A stretch of 64,000 nt of DNA from Virgibacillus_F flavescens (GCF_050574275.1 NZ_CP192260.1:496001-560000), one strand, 5' to 3'. Positions 17,202 through 26,629 are shown, counted from the stretch's first letter. Numbers and translations are program-made. Notes: generated from the letters alone by a model not told the origin.

Positions 17202-18248
17202 TTAAATGAGTTTTCCAATGTAGGTCAGCGCTTCTACTTCTTTTGAATCTGCACTTCCATCCAAAATTTTACGAACATCCTCTATTGTATCCTTCAGATT
17301 AACTGACTCCCCTTTTTGACCGGTGAATTCCTCTGCAACATAAAATGGTTGAGTCAAATATGCTTCTAGTCGTTCGCCGCGTTTATACGTCACGAGTTCA
17401 GATTTAGGTATACTGTCCAGTCCCTTCACATTTACTAGTGAACGTAATTCATGGTACCTGCGCAATAACTTCTGTGCCCGCTGCTGTGTTGTAAAATGGT
17501 TCTGATCAACGTGTGCACCCTCTAGAACTGAAGATGTTGAATAGACAGGATTTATTGCTGGATACTTATACCTTACTGACAAATCAGCATCGAATCTCCA
17601 AAGCGTTTCAAGCGGTCCATAAGGCAGATCTTCGTCAACCACTTCCCCTTTTAAATCCACTAACATCGTTGTGACATTAGATAAACCTATAGCTTCAAGC
17701 TGATCCTGCAGTTCATATACTTTTCCTGTTAAAACGTGACTTCGATCAGCAGCAAAAGCAATTTCTTTATCTTTTCCAACAGCAGCCATTTTCTCGTACG
17801 TTTCATCAATAGATGCAGTTACAATGTCCACATAGTTTAAAATGTCATTAATTTCCGGATTATCTCCATCCGGTTTCAATAAAATGGTTACAAACCCATC
17901 TTCTTTTAATCGATAAAACAATTCTGAAATAACTACAAGCTGACCCATTCCAGGTCGGGAAACCAATCCAACTGTTCCACCTTTAGAAATTGGAGCAAAC
18001 AAATCCAAAGTCTTGATTTTCGTTTCAATCATGTCAACCGTCTCCCCTCTAATAATTAACTCATCCAAACTGCACTCTGCAAGCGTCGCTAAAGCCACTA
18101 GTGTTCGAACCTCTGATCTTCCTACAGGTATTTTACCTGTACACAAATTTGATACTGTCGCTGGACGCAAACCGACAGATTTAGCAGCGCTTGTTAGATT
18201 TGGCACTCGACGCCGCAGTAATGCAACATTCAATCGAATATTTTCCAT
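17202..18248 (-). CDS. HTH protein fused to a degenerate F1-ATPase beta-like domain
   Basis: 348 aa, starting at ATG 18248 behind GGGGG. Residues 1-65 are a Cro/CI-like HTH (LTSAAKSVGLRPATVSNLC). From about residue 72 the protein follows F1-ATPase beta: ETKIKTLDLFAPISKGG matches the strand before the P-loop; RFDADLSVRYKYPAINPVYS matches the LDAT..YPAVDPL region; and QKLLRRYHELRS, YLTQPFYVAEEFTGQKG and LKDTIEDVRKILDG match the C-terminal helical domain. The Walker A motif is destroyed: GGAGVGKT becomes SRPGMGQL, so Lys and Thr are lost (Q103, L104). The central catalytic segment is replaced and shortened. A regulator that no longer hydrolyses ATP is likely; its target is unknown. It lies between a protease gene and divergent rocB. 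Confidence 0.82.
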   Translation of the reverse strand: MENIRLNVALLRRRVPNLTSAAKSVGLRPATVSNLCTGKIPVGRSEVRTLVALATLAECSLDELIIRGETVDMIETKIKTLDLFAPISKGGTVGLVSRPGMGQLVVISELFYRLKEDGFVTILLKPDGDNPEINDILNYVDIVTASIDETYEKMAAVGKDKEIAFAADRSHVLTGKVYELQDQLEAIGLSNVTTMLVDLKGEVVDEDLPYGPLETLWRFDADLSVRYKYPAINPVYSTSSVLEGAHVDQNHFTTQQRAQKLLRRYHELRSLVNVKGLDSIPKSELVTYKRGERLEAYLTQPFYVAEEFTGQKGESVNLKDTIEDVRKILDGSADSKEVEALTYIGKLI

Positions 18249-18450
18249 TTGATCGCCCCCTTACTTTATATAGTAATTTATATTACGTTTAAAAGCAACC
18301 ATTTGTTACTCTGAAGCGTAAAAATAATTTCTTTTTCATGCTATAGCTACCCTTAAATAAAAAGACTATTGTTGAATCACATTAATTAATCATCTAGTCT
18401 GCTATAATGTGAATGGTCAAAAACTCATATTGAAAATGGGGGAATTCATT

Positions 18451-20124
18451 ATGTACGAACAAATAAAACATCTGGACGCAGCACATCAAATAGAATATAT
18501 AGCACGCCAACTCATCCAAGTTGAAAGCGTTAATGGGACCAGTGGGGAAGTTGATTTAGCCAATGCCGTGAAGCAATGGCTGGTATCATTTCCTTATTTT
18601 AAAGCAAACCCGCATGACGTGTGGGAACAGCATGTCCCAAACGACCCGCTTGGCCGTAAAAATGTCTTTGCACTATTAAAAGGTCCCTCTTCATCGGATA
18701 ACACGATTATCTATCATGCACATATGGATACTGTTGGTATTGACGACTTCGGGAATATGAAACAGCATGCCTTAAACTCAGATGCAATGGAAACTTATTT
18801 TAAAGAATATCCATATAATCAGGATGTTCAAAAGGATGCACATTCTGGAGACTATTTATTTGGCCGAGGTTCTGTTGATATGCAAAGCGGCATTGCCGTT
18901 CACCTTGCTAACCTGCTTTATTTTTCAGAGCATCTTAACGAACTACCGGGAAATATTTTATTTATGACAAATCCTGACGAAGAAAGTCAGCATAAAGGTA
19001 TTACTTCGTCCATTCCAGAAATTAATCGATTAAAAACAGACAAACAGTTAGAATTTACAGCAGCAATTAATACAGATTTTATTACTCCAATGTATGAGGG
19101 TGATCCGCACCGGTATATTTACACAGGATCTGCAGGAAAACTGCTGCCAAGTTTCTATATCTACGGGCGAGAAACACATGTAGGCAATACACTCTCCGGG
19201 ATCGATCCGACACTTATATCATCAGAGATTAACAGACGAATTAATAACAACCTGGATCTAACCGAGAACATAGAAGGTGAACTGATTTTGCCGCCGTCAT
19301 GCCTGTATCAAAAAGATACAAAATCAGCGTACAATGTACAGACAGCTAAGAGCAGTTATTTGTATTTTAATTATTTTATTTATGAATCTACCGCAAAAGA
19401 GGTAATGAATAAACTTGAAAAAATAACAACAGAAGCATGTGAACAGATCTCAGAAAAGGCTGAACAGCAGTATAAAGAATTTGCAAAAAGAAGTAATCTA
19501 CCGGAAGTGAACAGTCAAAAATGGACAATCGAAGTAACAACCCTTGAGAATTTCATTTCAGAATTAGAAGATATGGGACAGGACCCTAAGGTGGTTTCAA
19601 GAGAGGTTGCTGAACAATACAGTTATCTCGATGAACGAATGCTTTGCTTTAAAATTGCTGAAGAGCTTCAGCAATTAGATCCTGATAAAAAGCCCAGAGT
19701 CATTATTTTTTATGCACCGCCATATCTACCACATAATTTCTTGAATGAATCTATTGAGAAAAATAAAAAACTTCTGCAGCTTGTTCATGAAGTAATTGAT
19801 GATACAGGAAAGAAAACAGGTGAAAAATTTTCTATCAAGAAATTTTTCCCATACCTTGGTGATGGAAGCTTCCTTTCTTTACATGAAACGGATGAAGAAA
19901 TTGCAACGCTTGTAAACAATTTCCCAGAAATTGATAGGCTTTACCCCATTCCTTTTCATGAAATACGAGCGTTAAACGTCCCATCCATTAATATGGGCGT
20001 TTATGGGAAAGACGGACACAAGTGGACTGAGCGTGTATATAAACCATATTCATTTGAAGTACTCCCTGCGCTTATTCGCGAGACAACTGTACGCATGTTA
20101 CATGCTGTTGGTCAAAAAGTATAA
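18451..20124 (+). CDS. rocB: RocB-like M20 family peptidase/deacylase
   Basis: 557 aa from ATG 18451 behind GGGGGAATT; upstream in-frame codons have no site. M20 metal-site motifs are TIIYHAHMDTVG (His and Asp ligands), FGRGSVDMQSGIAVHL (bridging Asp) and MTNPDEESQHKG (catalytic Glu pair). The length of about 550 aa and the long C-terminal part fit RocB of the B. subtilis arginine-utilisation operon rather than ordinary 400-aa M20 enzymes. Its exact reaction is not established. No rocA/C/D/E/F gene is nearby, so it is an orphan. It is divergent from the HTH/F1-beta-like gene, which could regulate it. Confidence 0.88.
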   Translation: MYEQIKHLDAAHQIEYIARQLIQVESVNGTSGEVDLANAVKQWLVSFPYFKANPHDVWEQHVPNDPLGRKNVFALLKGPSSSDNTIIYHAHMDTVGIDDFGNMKQHALNSDAMETYFKEYPYNQDVQKDAHSGDYLFGRGSVDMQSGIAVHLANLLYFSEHLNELPGNILFMTNPDEESQHKGITSSIPEINRLKTDKQLEFTAAINTDFITPMYEGDPHRYIYTGSAGKLLPSFYIYGRETHVGNTLSGIDPTLISSEINRRINNNLDLTENIEGELILPPSCLYQKDTKSAYNVQTAKSSYLYFNYFIYESTAKEVMNKLEKITTEACEQISEKAEQQYKEFAKRSNLPEVNSQKWTIEVTTLENFISELEDMGQDPKVVSREVAEQYSYLDERMLCFKIAEELQQLDPDKKPRVIIFYAPPYLPHNFLNESIEKNKKLLQLVHEVIDDTGKKTGEKFSIKKFFPYLGDGSFLSLHETDEEIATLVNNFPEIDRLYPIPFHEIRALNVPSINMGVYGKDGHKWTERVYKPYSFEVLPALIRETTVRMLHAVGQKV

Positions 20125-20131
20125 GAGCATC

Positions 20132-20171
20132 AAAAAGGAGCTAATCATTATCTACTGATTAGCTCCTTTTT
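20132..20171. terminator. Bidirectional terminator between rocB and the HAD gene
   Basis: A perfect 16-bp stem AAAAAGGAGCTAATCA / TGATTAGCTCCTTTTT around an 8-nt loop. T runs occur on both strands, and it lies between convergent genes. Confidence 0.9.
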
Positions 20172-20817
20172 CTATAATAGATGGTATATCGGTTAAGCTT
20201 TCAATATTGTAATCCGGCTCTGCGTCATTCCACTGGTTATTCTTTTTCCAAATCGTTTTCATGCCGATAGTACGAGCGGCCATGATGTCCTTCTCAGGAT
20301 GATCTCCTATAAAAATACTTTCATGTGGATGCACGTTGAGTCGACTTAACGCTTTCTCGAAAATTTTCGGATCTGGTTTTTTAATTCCTTCACTCTCTGA
20401 AATAAGTATTGTATCGAAGTATTTTTCAATACCGAGAGCGGTGATATTATCCAGCTGGAATTGACTTCTCCCGTTCGTGATGATGCCAAGGGAGAAGGAA
20501 TTCTGCTTGAGTGATTTTAGCATGTTGATTAAACCAGGAAAAGGTATACAGCTAAGTTTGAACTCACTAATATAGTCGGCTAATAACAACTCCCAGGACA
20601 GTGCAATCTTAAATTCTTCCACCATTTGCTGATATACTTTATCCTTCCAGACATAACCATGGTCATCAAGTTCAATAAATCTAGTTGCGTATGCCTCTTT
20701 AGGTATATGTTTCAAGATTTCGAACATGCGGCTATATTGAAGATTAATAAAATGTTTAACAGACTGATCACGATCAAGCAGCGTGCCGTCTAAGTCAAAA
20801 ACCACAGCCTTAATCAC
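20152..20817 (-). CDS. HAD-IA family hydrolase (phosphoglycolate-phosphatase-like)
   Basis: 221 aa from GTG 20817, chosen because GAAGGGG lies 9 bp upstream and the product then opens directly with VIKAVVFDLDGTLLD, the HAD motif I. Motif II is LGIITNGRSQFQLD, motif III GIKKPDPKIFEKAL and motif IV FIGDHPEKDIMAA. The helical cap sits between motifs I and II (subclass IA). It is a probable phosphatase on a small metabolite; the substrate cannot be inferred. The methyltransferase gene lies upstream in the same direction across a 57-bp gap that carries a GGTACC repeat. Confidence 0.85.
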   Translation of the reverse strand: MIKAVVFDLDGTLLDRDQSVKHFINLQYSRMFEILKHIPKEAYATRFIELDDHGYVWKDKVYQQMVEEFKIALSWELLLADYISEFKLSCIPFPGLINMLKSLKQNSFSLGIITNGRSQFQLDNITALGIEKYFDTILISESEGIKKPDPKIFEKALSRLNVHPHESIFIGDHPEKDIMAARTIGMKTIWKKNNQWNDAEPDYNIESLTDIPSIIEKGANQ

Positions 20818-20873
20818 GTTAATCAGCCCCTTCAACATTTTTCGACAAAATCCGAGTGGTACCTGGTACCGAG

Positions 20874-22067
20874 TTATCTCTTTTCAACGATTAACACTTT
20901 TAAATAGTTGCCTTGTGGGAAGCTTGGGTTTGTTTTGAAATCTGCAGGCAATGAGAATTCTTCTACTACTTTATACTTGGTTTGTGTTTCTTTAAACGCT
21001 TTATCCACAAATCCTTTAAATTTCCTCATACCAAACGAAGCATTATTGGTAGATGCAACAATAACTCCATTTTTTTCCGTAATGGCGATCGTATCCTTGA
21101 TAAGAGCCGGATAGTCTTTAGATGTACTGAATGTATGCTTTTTGGAACGGGCAAAACTTGGTGGGTCAAGAATGACAACATCAAATTTCAATTCTTTCCG
21201 CTTTGCGTACTTAAAGTATTCAAATACATCCATTACCTTAATATCCTGCTGCTCATAGTCAATCCCATTTACACTAAACTGTTCAATCGTCTTACTCTTA
21301 CTCCGCTTAGCTAAGTCAACATTAGTTGTTTTTACTGCGCCACCTAGTGCAGCACCTACTGAAAACGCTCCGGTATAAGAAAACGTATTCAGCACATTCT
21401 TACCGTTTGAATAGTTATCACGAATGGCTTTTCTTACCTCGCGTTGATCAAGAAAAACGCCAACCATTGCACCATCATTCAAATATACTGCATAGTTCAT
21501 CCCGTTTTCCTTCACGATTATCGGAAATTCACCACGTGTACCCTGCACAAAATCATCGTCATCAATATATTGACCTTTGGTATCAAAACGTTTTTTTTCA
21601 TAGATAGCGTTATATTCACAAAGCTCCTCAAGCGCACGAATTACATGTTTTTTGAACGTGTAAATGCCTTCGCTATACCAGTTAATTAAATAATAACCGT
21701 CAAAGAAGTCAATCGTAAAACCGCCAATACCATCACCTTCACCATTGAATACCCGAAACGCTGTAGTATCATCTTTTTGATAAAACGACTTCCTGGCATT
21801 GAGCGCGGCATCTATCCTTGTTTTGAAAAAAACAGAATCAACCTTCTCTGCTTTATTGTGCGTCAATACCCAGCCAATTCCTTTATTCTGGGCGCCATAA
21901 TAAGCTTTTGCGATAAATTGACCGGTTTGATCTACAAGATGAAAGATACTTCCCTCTTCTTTAAGTGAATTCGGATTCGAGATCGTATCTTTATTAACTA
22001 ACGGAAACCCTTTTTTGTATTCTGCTATATACTTTGCTTTAACGTTTAATTCTGTTATTGCTGACAT
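20874..22067 (-). CDS. Class I rRNA large-subunit methyltransferase, RlmI/RlmK-like (YwbD)
   Basis: 397 aa. The architecture is an N-terminal PUA-like domain (about 1-75), an EEHEE-type linker, and a Rossmann SAM methyltransferase (about 200-397). SAM motif I is NVLNTFSYTGAFSVGAALGG, preceded by GVFLDQREVR. The catalytic motif IV is VILDPPSFARSKK, typical of the RlmI/YccW 5-methylcytosine family, although the B. subtilis YwbD target has been less studied. The start is ATG 22067. It may be monocistronic or read into the HAD gene. Confidence 0.88.
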   Translation of the reverse strand: MSAITELNVKAKYIAEYKKGFPLVNKDTISNPNSLKEEGSIFHLVDQTGQFIAKAYYGAQNKGIGWVLTHNKAEKVDSVFFKTRIDAALNARKSFYQKDDTTAFRVFNGEGDGIGGFTIDFFDGYYLINWYSEGIYTFKKHVIRALEELCEYNAIYEKKRFDTKGQYIDDDDFVQGTRGEFPIIVKENGMNYAVYLNDGAMVGVFLDQREVRKAIRDNYSNGKNVLNTFSYTGAFSVGAALGGAVKTTNVDLAKRSKSKTIEQFSVNGIDYEQQDIKVMDVFEYFKYAKRKELKFDVVILDPPSFARSKKHTFSTSKDYPALIKDTIAITEKNGVIVASTNNASFGMRKFKGFVDKAFKETQTKYKVVEEFSLPADFKTNPSFPQGNYLKVLIVEKR

Positions 22068-22329
22068 ATTTTCATCCTATCAATTTTTTCTTTATTATCG
22101 CATTCTCCATTGAAAAGTAAAAGAGATAGGGGTGTCAGTTGAAAAATGGTTTGTTATAACTCTACTTTCGCAGATAGATATTTTTGATGAATGCAATAAA
22201 CTACATTTTTTGTAGCACTTGAAATATGTTAGTTGACACAAATTACAAATAAGTCTATTCCTAAAACGAGCTGTTAATTACTTTGTCGTATTTGATGGAA
22301 ACTACGAAGTAACTCGTTTTAACATTACC

Positions 22330-22735
22330 TTTATTATCAAATAGAGGTTCTGAAGCTGCCGTCCTGGATAGCTGCGGACTGGTATAGCAGTTTACGTCAT
22401 TGTTTTTTCTTTAACTAGTGCATGTAGAAATAGAATAGCCGTGCTATCAGCGAGGCAGTTAATAAATCTGCGACATTCATATTTTGTCTAGAGATTGGAG
22501 CGGATGGCAGTCGACTCCTGCGGGAGGACAGGCATAGGTGAGACCCCGGAGTGCGATTATAGCAAGAGGAGGCTCACCAGCCGCCCTAAGGTGCGCGACT
22601 GCCATACGCGGAAATCTCGTTGCTGTTACTTCGCCTTTTTTCGGTGTGGTAAGTTAATTCGCAGTATAGAGATTTTGTGTCAACCTACAACCGATTGCGG
22701 GCTTATTCCACTATTTTAGGGAGCACCTATATTTT
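22330..22735 (-). repeat. Dispersed intergenic hairpin repeat, copy C (type 2 core) with long flank
   Basis: This fills the otherwise empty 690-bp gap 22068-22754. Arms GCGGATGGCAGTCG (22500-22513) and CGACTGCCATACGC (22596-22609) are complementary with one mismatch but unrelated to the arms of copies A, D and E. The core ACTCCTGCGGGAGGACAGG, GTGAGACCCCGGAGTGCG, GAGGAGGCTCACC, GCCCTAAGGTGCG matches copy E. Further out, TAGGTGCTCCCTAAAATAG, GACACAAAATCT and ACTGCGAATTAACTT (read on minus) match the start of copy D at 35668-35750. 22068-22330 shows nothing else I can name. Confidence 0.82.
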
Positions 22736-22754
22736 TCAGTCAGCGAAAGTTTAG

Positions 22755-24167
22755 TTATAACTTTTTAACGGTGAAATTATTGTTTAATACCGCCCAGTTT
22801 TCTGGAAATGGATTGCCTAATACCCAGTAACTGATGCCGCGCAATCCATAGTCCTTAACGGTGTCATATTTCGCCTGCATACTTCTCGCATCTTCAAACC
22901 AAACTTCATGCTGCTGACCGTTTTCGTCAGTATAACGGTAAAAAGGTGATTGATAAGTCGTATTATATTCGATATCGACACCGTATGTCGCAGCTAACTG
23001 AACGGCCTCACGCGGACTAACTGTTCTTGCCAGCGTTCCATCTTGCCATGGAATTTTCCAATCCCGTCCGTACAACGGAACACCCATTAGTATTTTCTCT
23101 GGCGGAATTTCAGTTACAGCATAATCAAGCACTTCACGTACCTCGTTTATAGGAGCGATTGCCCATGGTCTGCCACCTGCCCATCCCCATTCATACGTCA
23201 TAATCACCACGAAGTCTACGATTTCACCGTGCGCCTGATAATCATGTGCTTCATAAAGTAGACCTTGTTGATCAGCCGTATCTTTTGGTGCAAGCGCAGT
23301 GGACACTAGCAGTCCTTCTGGCCGCAATCGTGCCACAAGCCGACGAAGAAACGCATTATAATTTTCCCGATCCTCTGGATAAACATATTCGAAATCAACG
23401 TTTATCCCCATATAACCTTTTGCCCTAATAGTCTCCAGAATATTGGTGATTAACGTCTCCTGTAACTGAGGATTCCCGAGCATTGTCGCAGTTAAATCTG
23501 AACTGAAAGACCCTTCAGTAAAGTTCGTTAAAACAAGCAGAGGAGCTGTATTTGTTGCTCTCGCTGCTTCTAGAACTTGTGCATCCTGCAGCTCTGATAA
23601 TGTTCCATCTGCCTGAAAACTGTAAGTAAATGGGGATAGATAAGTAAAATTGCTTCCTAGTGCTAATACCTCTCTCCTTCCCTGTTCGTTTAATTGTGTC
23701 GTATACGTGTTTACTTCAATTACAGGTTTATCTTGTGCCGGAATTCGCAATCGTTGCCCCGGATAAATGTAGGATGGATTTGCAATATTATTCGCTGAAG
23801 CAATCTGATCTACAGATACGTTGTATTCCTGTGCGACTCCCCATAAAAATTCGCCTACCTGTACGACATGAATCGAATATGGCAGCACGAGTAAGTCACC
23901 AACGAAAATTAACGCCGGATTGGTAATGTTATTTGCCTGAGCCAACTCAGAAACAGGTACTCCAAAACGCTGAGCAATCGCCCACAAATGATCACCTGGC
24001 ACTACAACATATTCTTTTTTCGGATCAGGAATAACCAGGGATTGACCAATAACAAGTACATCAGGGTTATCAAGCCCATTGACTAAAACTACCTGCGTTA
24101 TATCCACCCCATAATTCTGTACAATCCTCCATAACGTCTCACCACGCCGCACCACATGAATTTCCAT
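22755..24167 (-). CDS. LysM(3)-GH18 spore peptidoglycan glycosidase (YaaH/SleL-like)
   Basis: 470 aa. Three LysM repeats of about 46 aa occupy residues 1-145 (HVVRRGETLWRIVQNYGV; YVVVPGDHLWAIAQRFGV; HVVQVGEFLWGVAQEYNV), each ending in a GQxLxIP-type strand. A GH18 catalytic domain follows (about 155-465), with the catalytic strand GINVDFEYV supplying the Glu donor, then VIMTYEWGWAGG and the terminal GISYWVLGNPFPE. B. subtilis YaaH, a cortical fragment-lytic N-acetylglucosaminidase, has two LysM repeats, so this protein has one more. There is no signal peptide, as for other spore-assembled members. The start is ATG 24167 behind GGAGG. Confidence 0.9.
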   Translation of the reverse strand: MEIHVVRRGETLWRIVQNYGVDITQVVLVNGLDNPDVLVIGQSLVIPDPKKEYVVVPGDHLWAIAQRFGVPVSELAQANNITNPALIFVGDLLVLPYSIHVVQVGEFLWGVAQEYNVSVDQIASANNIANPSYIYPGQRLRIPAQDKPVIEVNTYTTQLNEQGRREVLALGSNFTYLSPFTYSFQADGTLSELQDAQVLEAARATNTAPLLVLTNFTEGSFSSDLTATMLGNPQLQETLITNILETIRAKGYMGINVDFEYVYPEDRENYNAFLRRLVARLRPEGLLVSTALAPKDTADQQGLLYEAHDYQAHGEIVDFVVIMTYEWGWAGGRPWAIAPINEVREVLDYAVTEIPPEKILMGVPLYGRDWKIPWQDGTLARTVSPREAVQLAATYGVDIEYNTTYQSPFYRYTDENGQQHEVWFEDARSMQAKYDTVKDYGLRGISYWVLGNPFPENWAVLNNNFTVKKL

Positions 24168-24236
24168 AAACTACTCCCTCCAATTATCATACCTACCACC
24201 CATGCTATTCAAAAAGAGCCTAGGATGTTAACGGTC

Positions 24237-24296
24237 TGGAAATAACTGGAGAAAGTACCAGGTACCGTAAATATTAAACGGTACCTGGTACTTTTG
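24237..24296. repeat. GGTACC palindromic repeat, copy 3
   Basis: The element reads GGAAATAACTGGAGAAAGT, ACCAGGTACCGT, a loop, then ACGGTACCTGGTACTTT. Its first 32 bases (24237-24268) are identical to 27097-27128. The inverted arms can form a 17-bp hairpin AAAGTACCAGGTACCGT/ACGGTACCTGGTACTTT. It lies just beyond the last gene of the ABC operon and may also act as a terminator. Confidence 0.85.
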
Positions 24297-24313
24297 GAGA
24301 TTTATGTTTATGA

Positions 24314-25009
24314 TCATTGCAGATATTCAAACCGAATTCCATTTTCTTCTTGTAATTTCAATCCTTTTGGAATTTTTATTATTAGGATTCGTTCGCCCCG
24401 AGTATAAGAATTATCTAAGTTCATCGAATCACCACCTGTAAACTGGCTAATCGTAAATTCAGATCTAAACGTTGTGTATTCTAAATTAGTTTCTTTAGTA
24501 TTACTTATTGTTAAGTTACCGGATGATAAATTAACGTAGGGCGGATTAATTTTATCTGTAATCTCCATCCCTTCCACATACGATGGGGTTTGATACAGGA
24601 ACACATCTATTTGGTTATCGTCTTCAGATTTCTCTTTAACGAATACACTGCCTCCTTGATCAGAACCTCCCCCATTAATTCGAAGCGTACTTTCATCGTA
24701 TTCAAGATTCCATTGTTTCGTAATGAATTTTTCATCTAATTTATCCGTACTTCCATTGTAAATTTTCTCAGATAAATACGGAAAACTGCGGTCGACGACA
24801 TCTTCTGACGAATCCGAATTTGTTGGAATTAAGTAATATAGTGCTGTTGAAATGAGTAACACTGTTATATAAATCCCCAGAACCCAGCGGATTTTTTGCC
24901 CAGATATATATTTTTTCTTCTTCATTGTAACTACCTTATTTATCATAACAACAAAACCAACAATTAAAATCAGAAGAATAATAGGTACAAAAGAAAACAA
25001 AGTACTCAT
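24314..25009 (-). CDS. Two-TM protein of ABC operon, unknown function
   Basis: 231 aa. Two N-terminal membrane helices (about 5-26 and 42-62) precede an extracytoplasmic beta-rich domain (about 75-231) with many Ser/Asp/Asn. I recognise no named family. Its start overlaps the stop of the permease gene by 4 bp, so it is the last gene of the gntR-ATPase-permease operon and probably an accessory subunit or a substrate-sensing partner of that transporter. The palindromic repeat copy 3 follows. Confidence 0.75.
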   Translation of the reverse strand: MSTLFSFVPIILLILIVGFVVMINKVVTMKKKKYISGQKIRWVLGIYITVLLISTALYYLIPTNSDSSEDVVDRSFPYLSEKIYNGSTDKLDEKFITKQWNLEYDESTLRINGGGSDQGGSVFVKEKSEDDNQIDVFLYQTPSYVEGMEITDKINPPYVNLSSGNLTISNTKETNLEYTTFRSEFTISQFTGGDSMNLDNSYTRGERILIIKIPKGLKLQEENGIRFEYLQ

Positions 25010-25749
25010 CGTCTAACCTCCATTCGATTGGATAGCAATGATGCTATTGAAAATAGTACAGCCACCGTAACAATTATTTTAGGAATAAACATCAAAATGG
25101 AGGATTCTTGAAAATAAAACTCAAAAATGTTTATCTTCTGATTGATAATTGCGTTCATTTGTAACCCAATAACCAAGACCGGTAATACAACTACAAAAAT
25201 ACGATTCAGCTGCACAAGCGTCCCTGCCAAGTAGCCGAGTGAGCTGAACAGCAGTATATACAAAATGGTGGCGGTCATTCCTGTTAACAGCAACTGAACG
25301 TCTTGGCCTGTTCCAATCCCGATTAATTGATCATGGTCAAAAAAATAATAAATATACGTTCTTACAAAGTATCCTGACATTACAGCGGTAAATCCACCAA
25401 TCAAACTTGCCAATACAAGGAATGCTATATTTGATAAATTAGCTGTAATCCGATTCGTTACAAACGTATAGTCATCTTCCCGGTAGATTTTAGTGGTAAT
25501 CAGTACCGCGCTGATGAACGCCCATAAACTTGTAAACATAATAACAGTATCAGCAGAATAATAGTCTATTGATATAGAAAGTCCATGCGAACTAGTACTG
25601 CTCATTCCAGAACTACCAAGTAATGAAAAGAAAATAGCCAGCCCCTGCAATATCATCATCGAGCTGAATACACCTATGTACGCGTTCAACTTATATTGAA
25701 ATTGTTTTTTTACAAGGCTTCCCGCTTTAATCGTTGTTAAAGACATCAT
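25006..25749 (-). CDS. ABC transporter permease
   Basis: 247 aa with six predicted membrane helices and little else conserved, as usual for ABC-2/YtrC-like permeases. It overlaps the ATPase gene by 23 bp and the next gene by 4 bp, so it is translationally coupled in a four-gene operon. The pairing with a YtrA-type GntR regulator suggests an exporter or a cell-wall-antibiotic stress transporter. No substrate can be read from the sequence. Confidence 0.82.
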   Translation of the reverse strand: MMSLTTIKAGSLVKKQFQYKLNAYIGVFSSMMILQGLAIFFSLLGSSGMSSTSSHGLSISIDYYSADTVIMFTSLWAFISAVLITTKIYREDDYTFVTNRITANLSNIAFLVLASLIGGFTAVMSGYFVRTYIYYFFDHDQLIGIGTGQDVQLLLTGMTATILYILLFSSLGYLAGTLVQLNRIFVVVLPVLVIGLQMNAIINQKINIFEFYFQESSILMFIPKIIVTVAVLFSIASLLSNRMEVRR

Positions 25750-26629
25750 CGATTCCCCCTGCCTTTTTATTCGTTAAGTACACACATAAATCACTAGAAG
25801 GAATCGGCGTTACTTCTATTCCTGCTTCCCTTGACCTATCCAATTCACCATCGGAAAATTCATTCCTTACCACTACATATTTTCTTCCGTTTTCTAATTC
25901 TTTTTTATAAAAAACCTCTTTATTATTAGCTAACACATTAATATTCTCAGTTGACCCAGTTGCACCAACAGCGTATTCTTTTAATTCATCAATTGGCATG
26001 TGCAGGCGCTTCTCTCCACCTTCAATCAACAGAACATCTTCCAAAATATCTTCCATTTCGTCCAAATAGTGGCTGGAGATAATAATCGATCGAGGGTGTG
26101 CTATATAATCCTTTAACAGCGCACGGTAAAAGTCTTTACGAGCACTTGCATCCATTCCAGTTGTTGGTTCGTCGAAAATCGTTAAACTGCAACGGGATGC
26201 TAAACCAAGAATCATATTAAAGGTGCTCCTATTCCCTTTGGAAAGACTGTCATGTGTCTGGTTGGAGTGAAAAGAGAAATAATCAAACAAACGATCAGCA
26301 AGCTGATGATCCCATTTTTCGTAAGCACGTTGCCCCTCATTCAGGATTTCCTTTAATGTTAACGATGTCGGAAAACTCATTTCATCATCAACAAAAATAG
26401 TGTTTGCTGAAATTTTGATATTGTTAAATGGATTCTCTGAAAATACCTGAACATCCCCAGAAGTCTTTCGCCAAAATCCAGCTAATATCTTAAGAAGTGT
26501 GGTCTTGCCAGCCCCGTTAGCTCCAATTAATCCTGTCACTTTATTCTCTTCAATTGCTAATGAGATTTCGTTCAATGCTGTCAACCTACCATGTTTTTTT
26601 GTTAAACCAGCACATTCTATAATACTCAC
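25727..26629 (-). CDS. ABC transporter ATP-binding protein
   Basis: 300 aa. Walker A is GLIGANGAGKTTLLKIL (about 32-48), Walker B is SLTIFDEPTTGMDA, and the switch His lies in IIISSHYLDEMEDIL. The signature motif is LSKGN rather than LSGGQ, a variation seen in YtrB/YhcG-like export ATPases. The C-terminal 80 residues form a regulatory tail. Its ATG overlaps the gntR stop by 4 bp. It should power the permease encoded next. Confidence 0.9.
   Translation of the reverse strand: MSIIECAGLTKKHGRLTALNEISLAIEENKVTGLIGANGAGKTTLLKILAGFWRKTSGDVQVFSENPFNNIKISANTIFVDDEMSFPTSLTLKEILNEGQRAYEKWDHQLADRLFDYFSFHSNQTHDSLSKGNRSTFNMILGLASRCSLTIFDEPTTGMDASARKDFYRALLKDYIAHPRSIIISSHYLDEMEDILEDVLLIEGGEKRLHMPIDELKEYAVGATGSTENINVLANNKEVFYKKELENGRKYVVVRNEFSDGELDRSREAGIEVTPIPSSDLCVYLTNKKAGGIDDVFNND

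Noticed and set aside
17202..18248. An ATP synthase beta subunit or pseudogene of atpD
   Set aside because: The frame is open with a good ribosome site, an HTH is fused in frame, and the catalytic loop is replaced rather than broken, so it looks like a working derivative.
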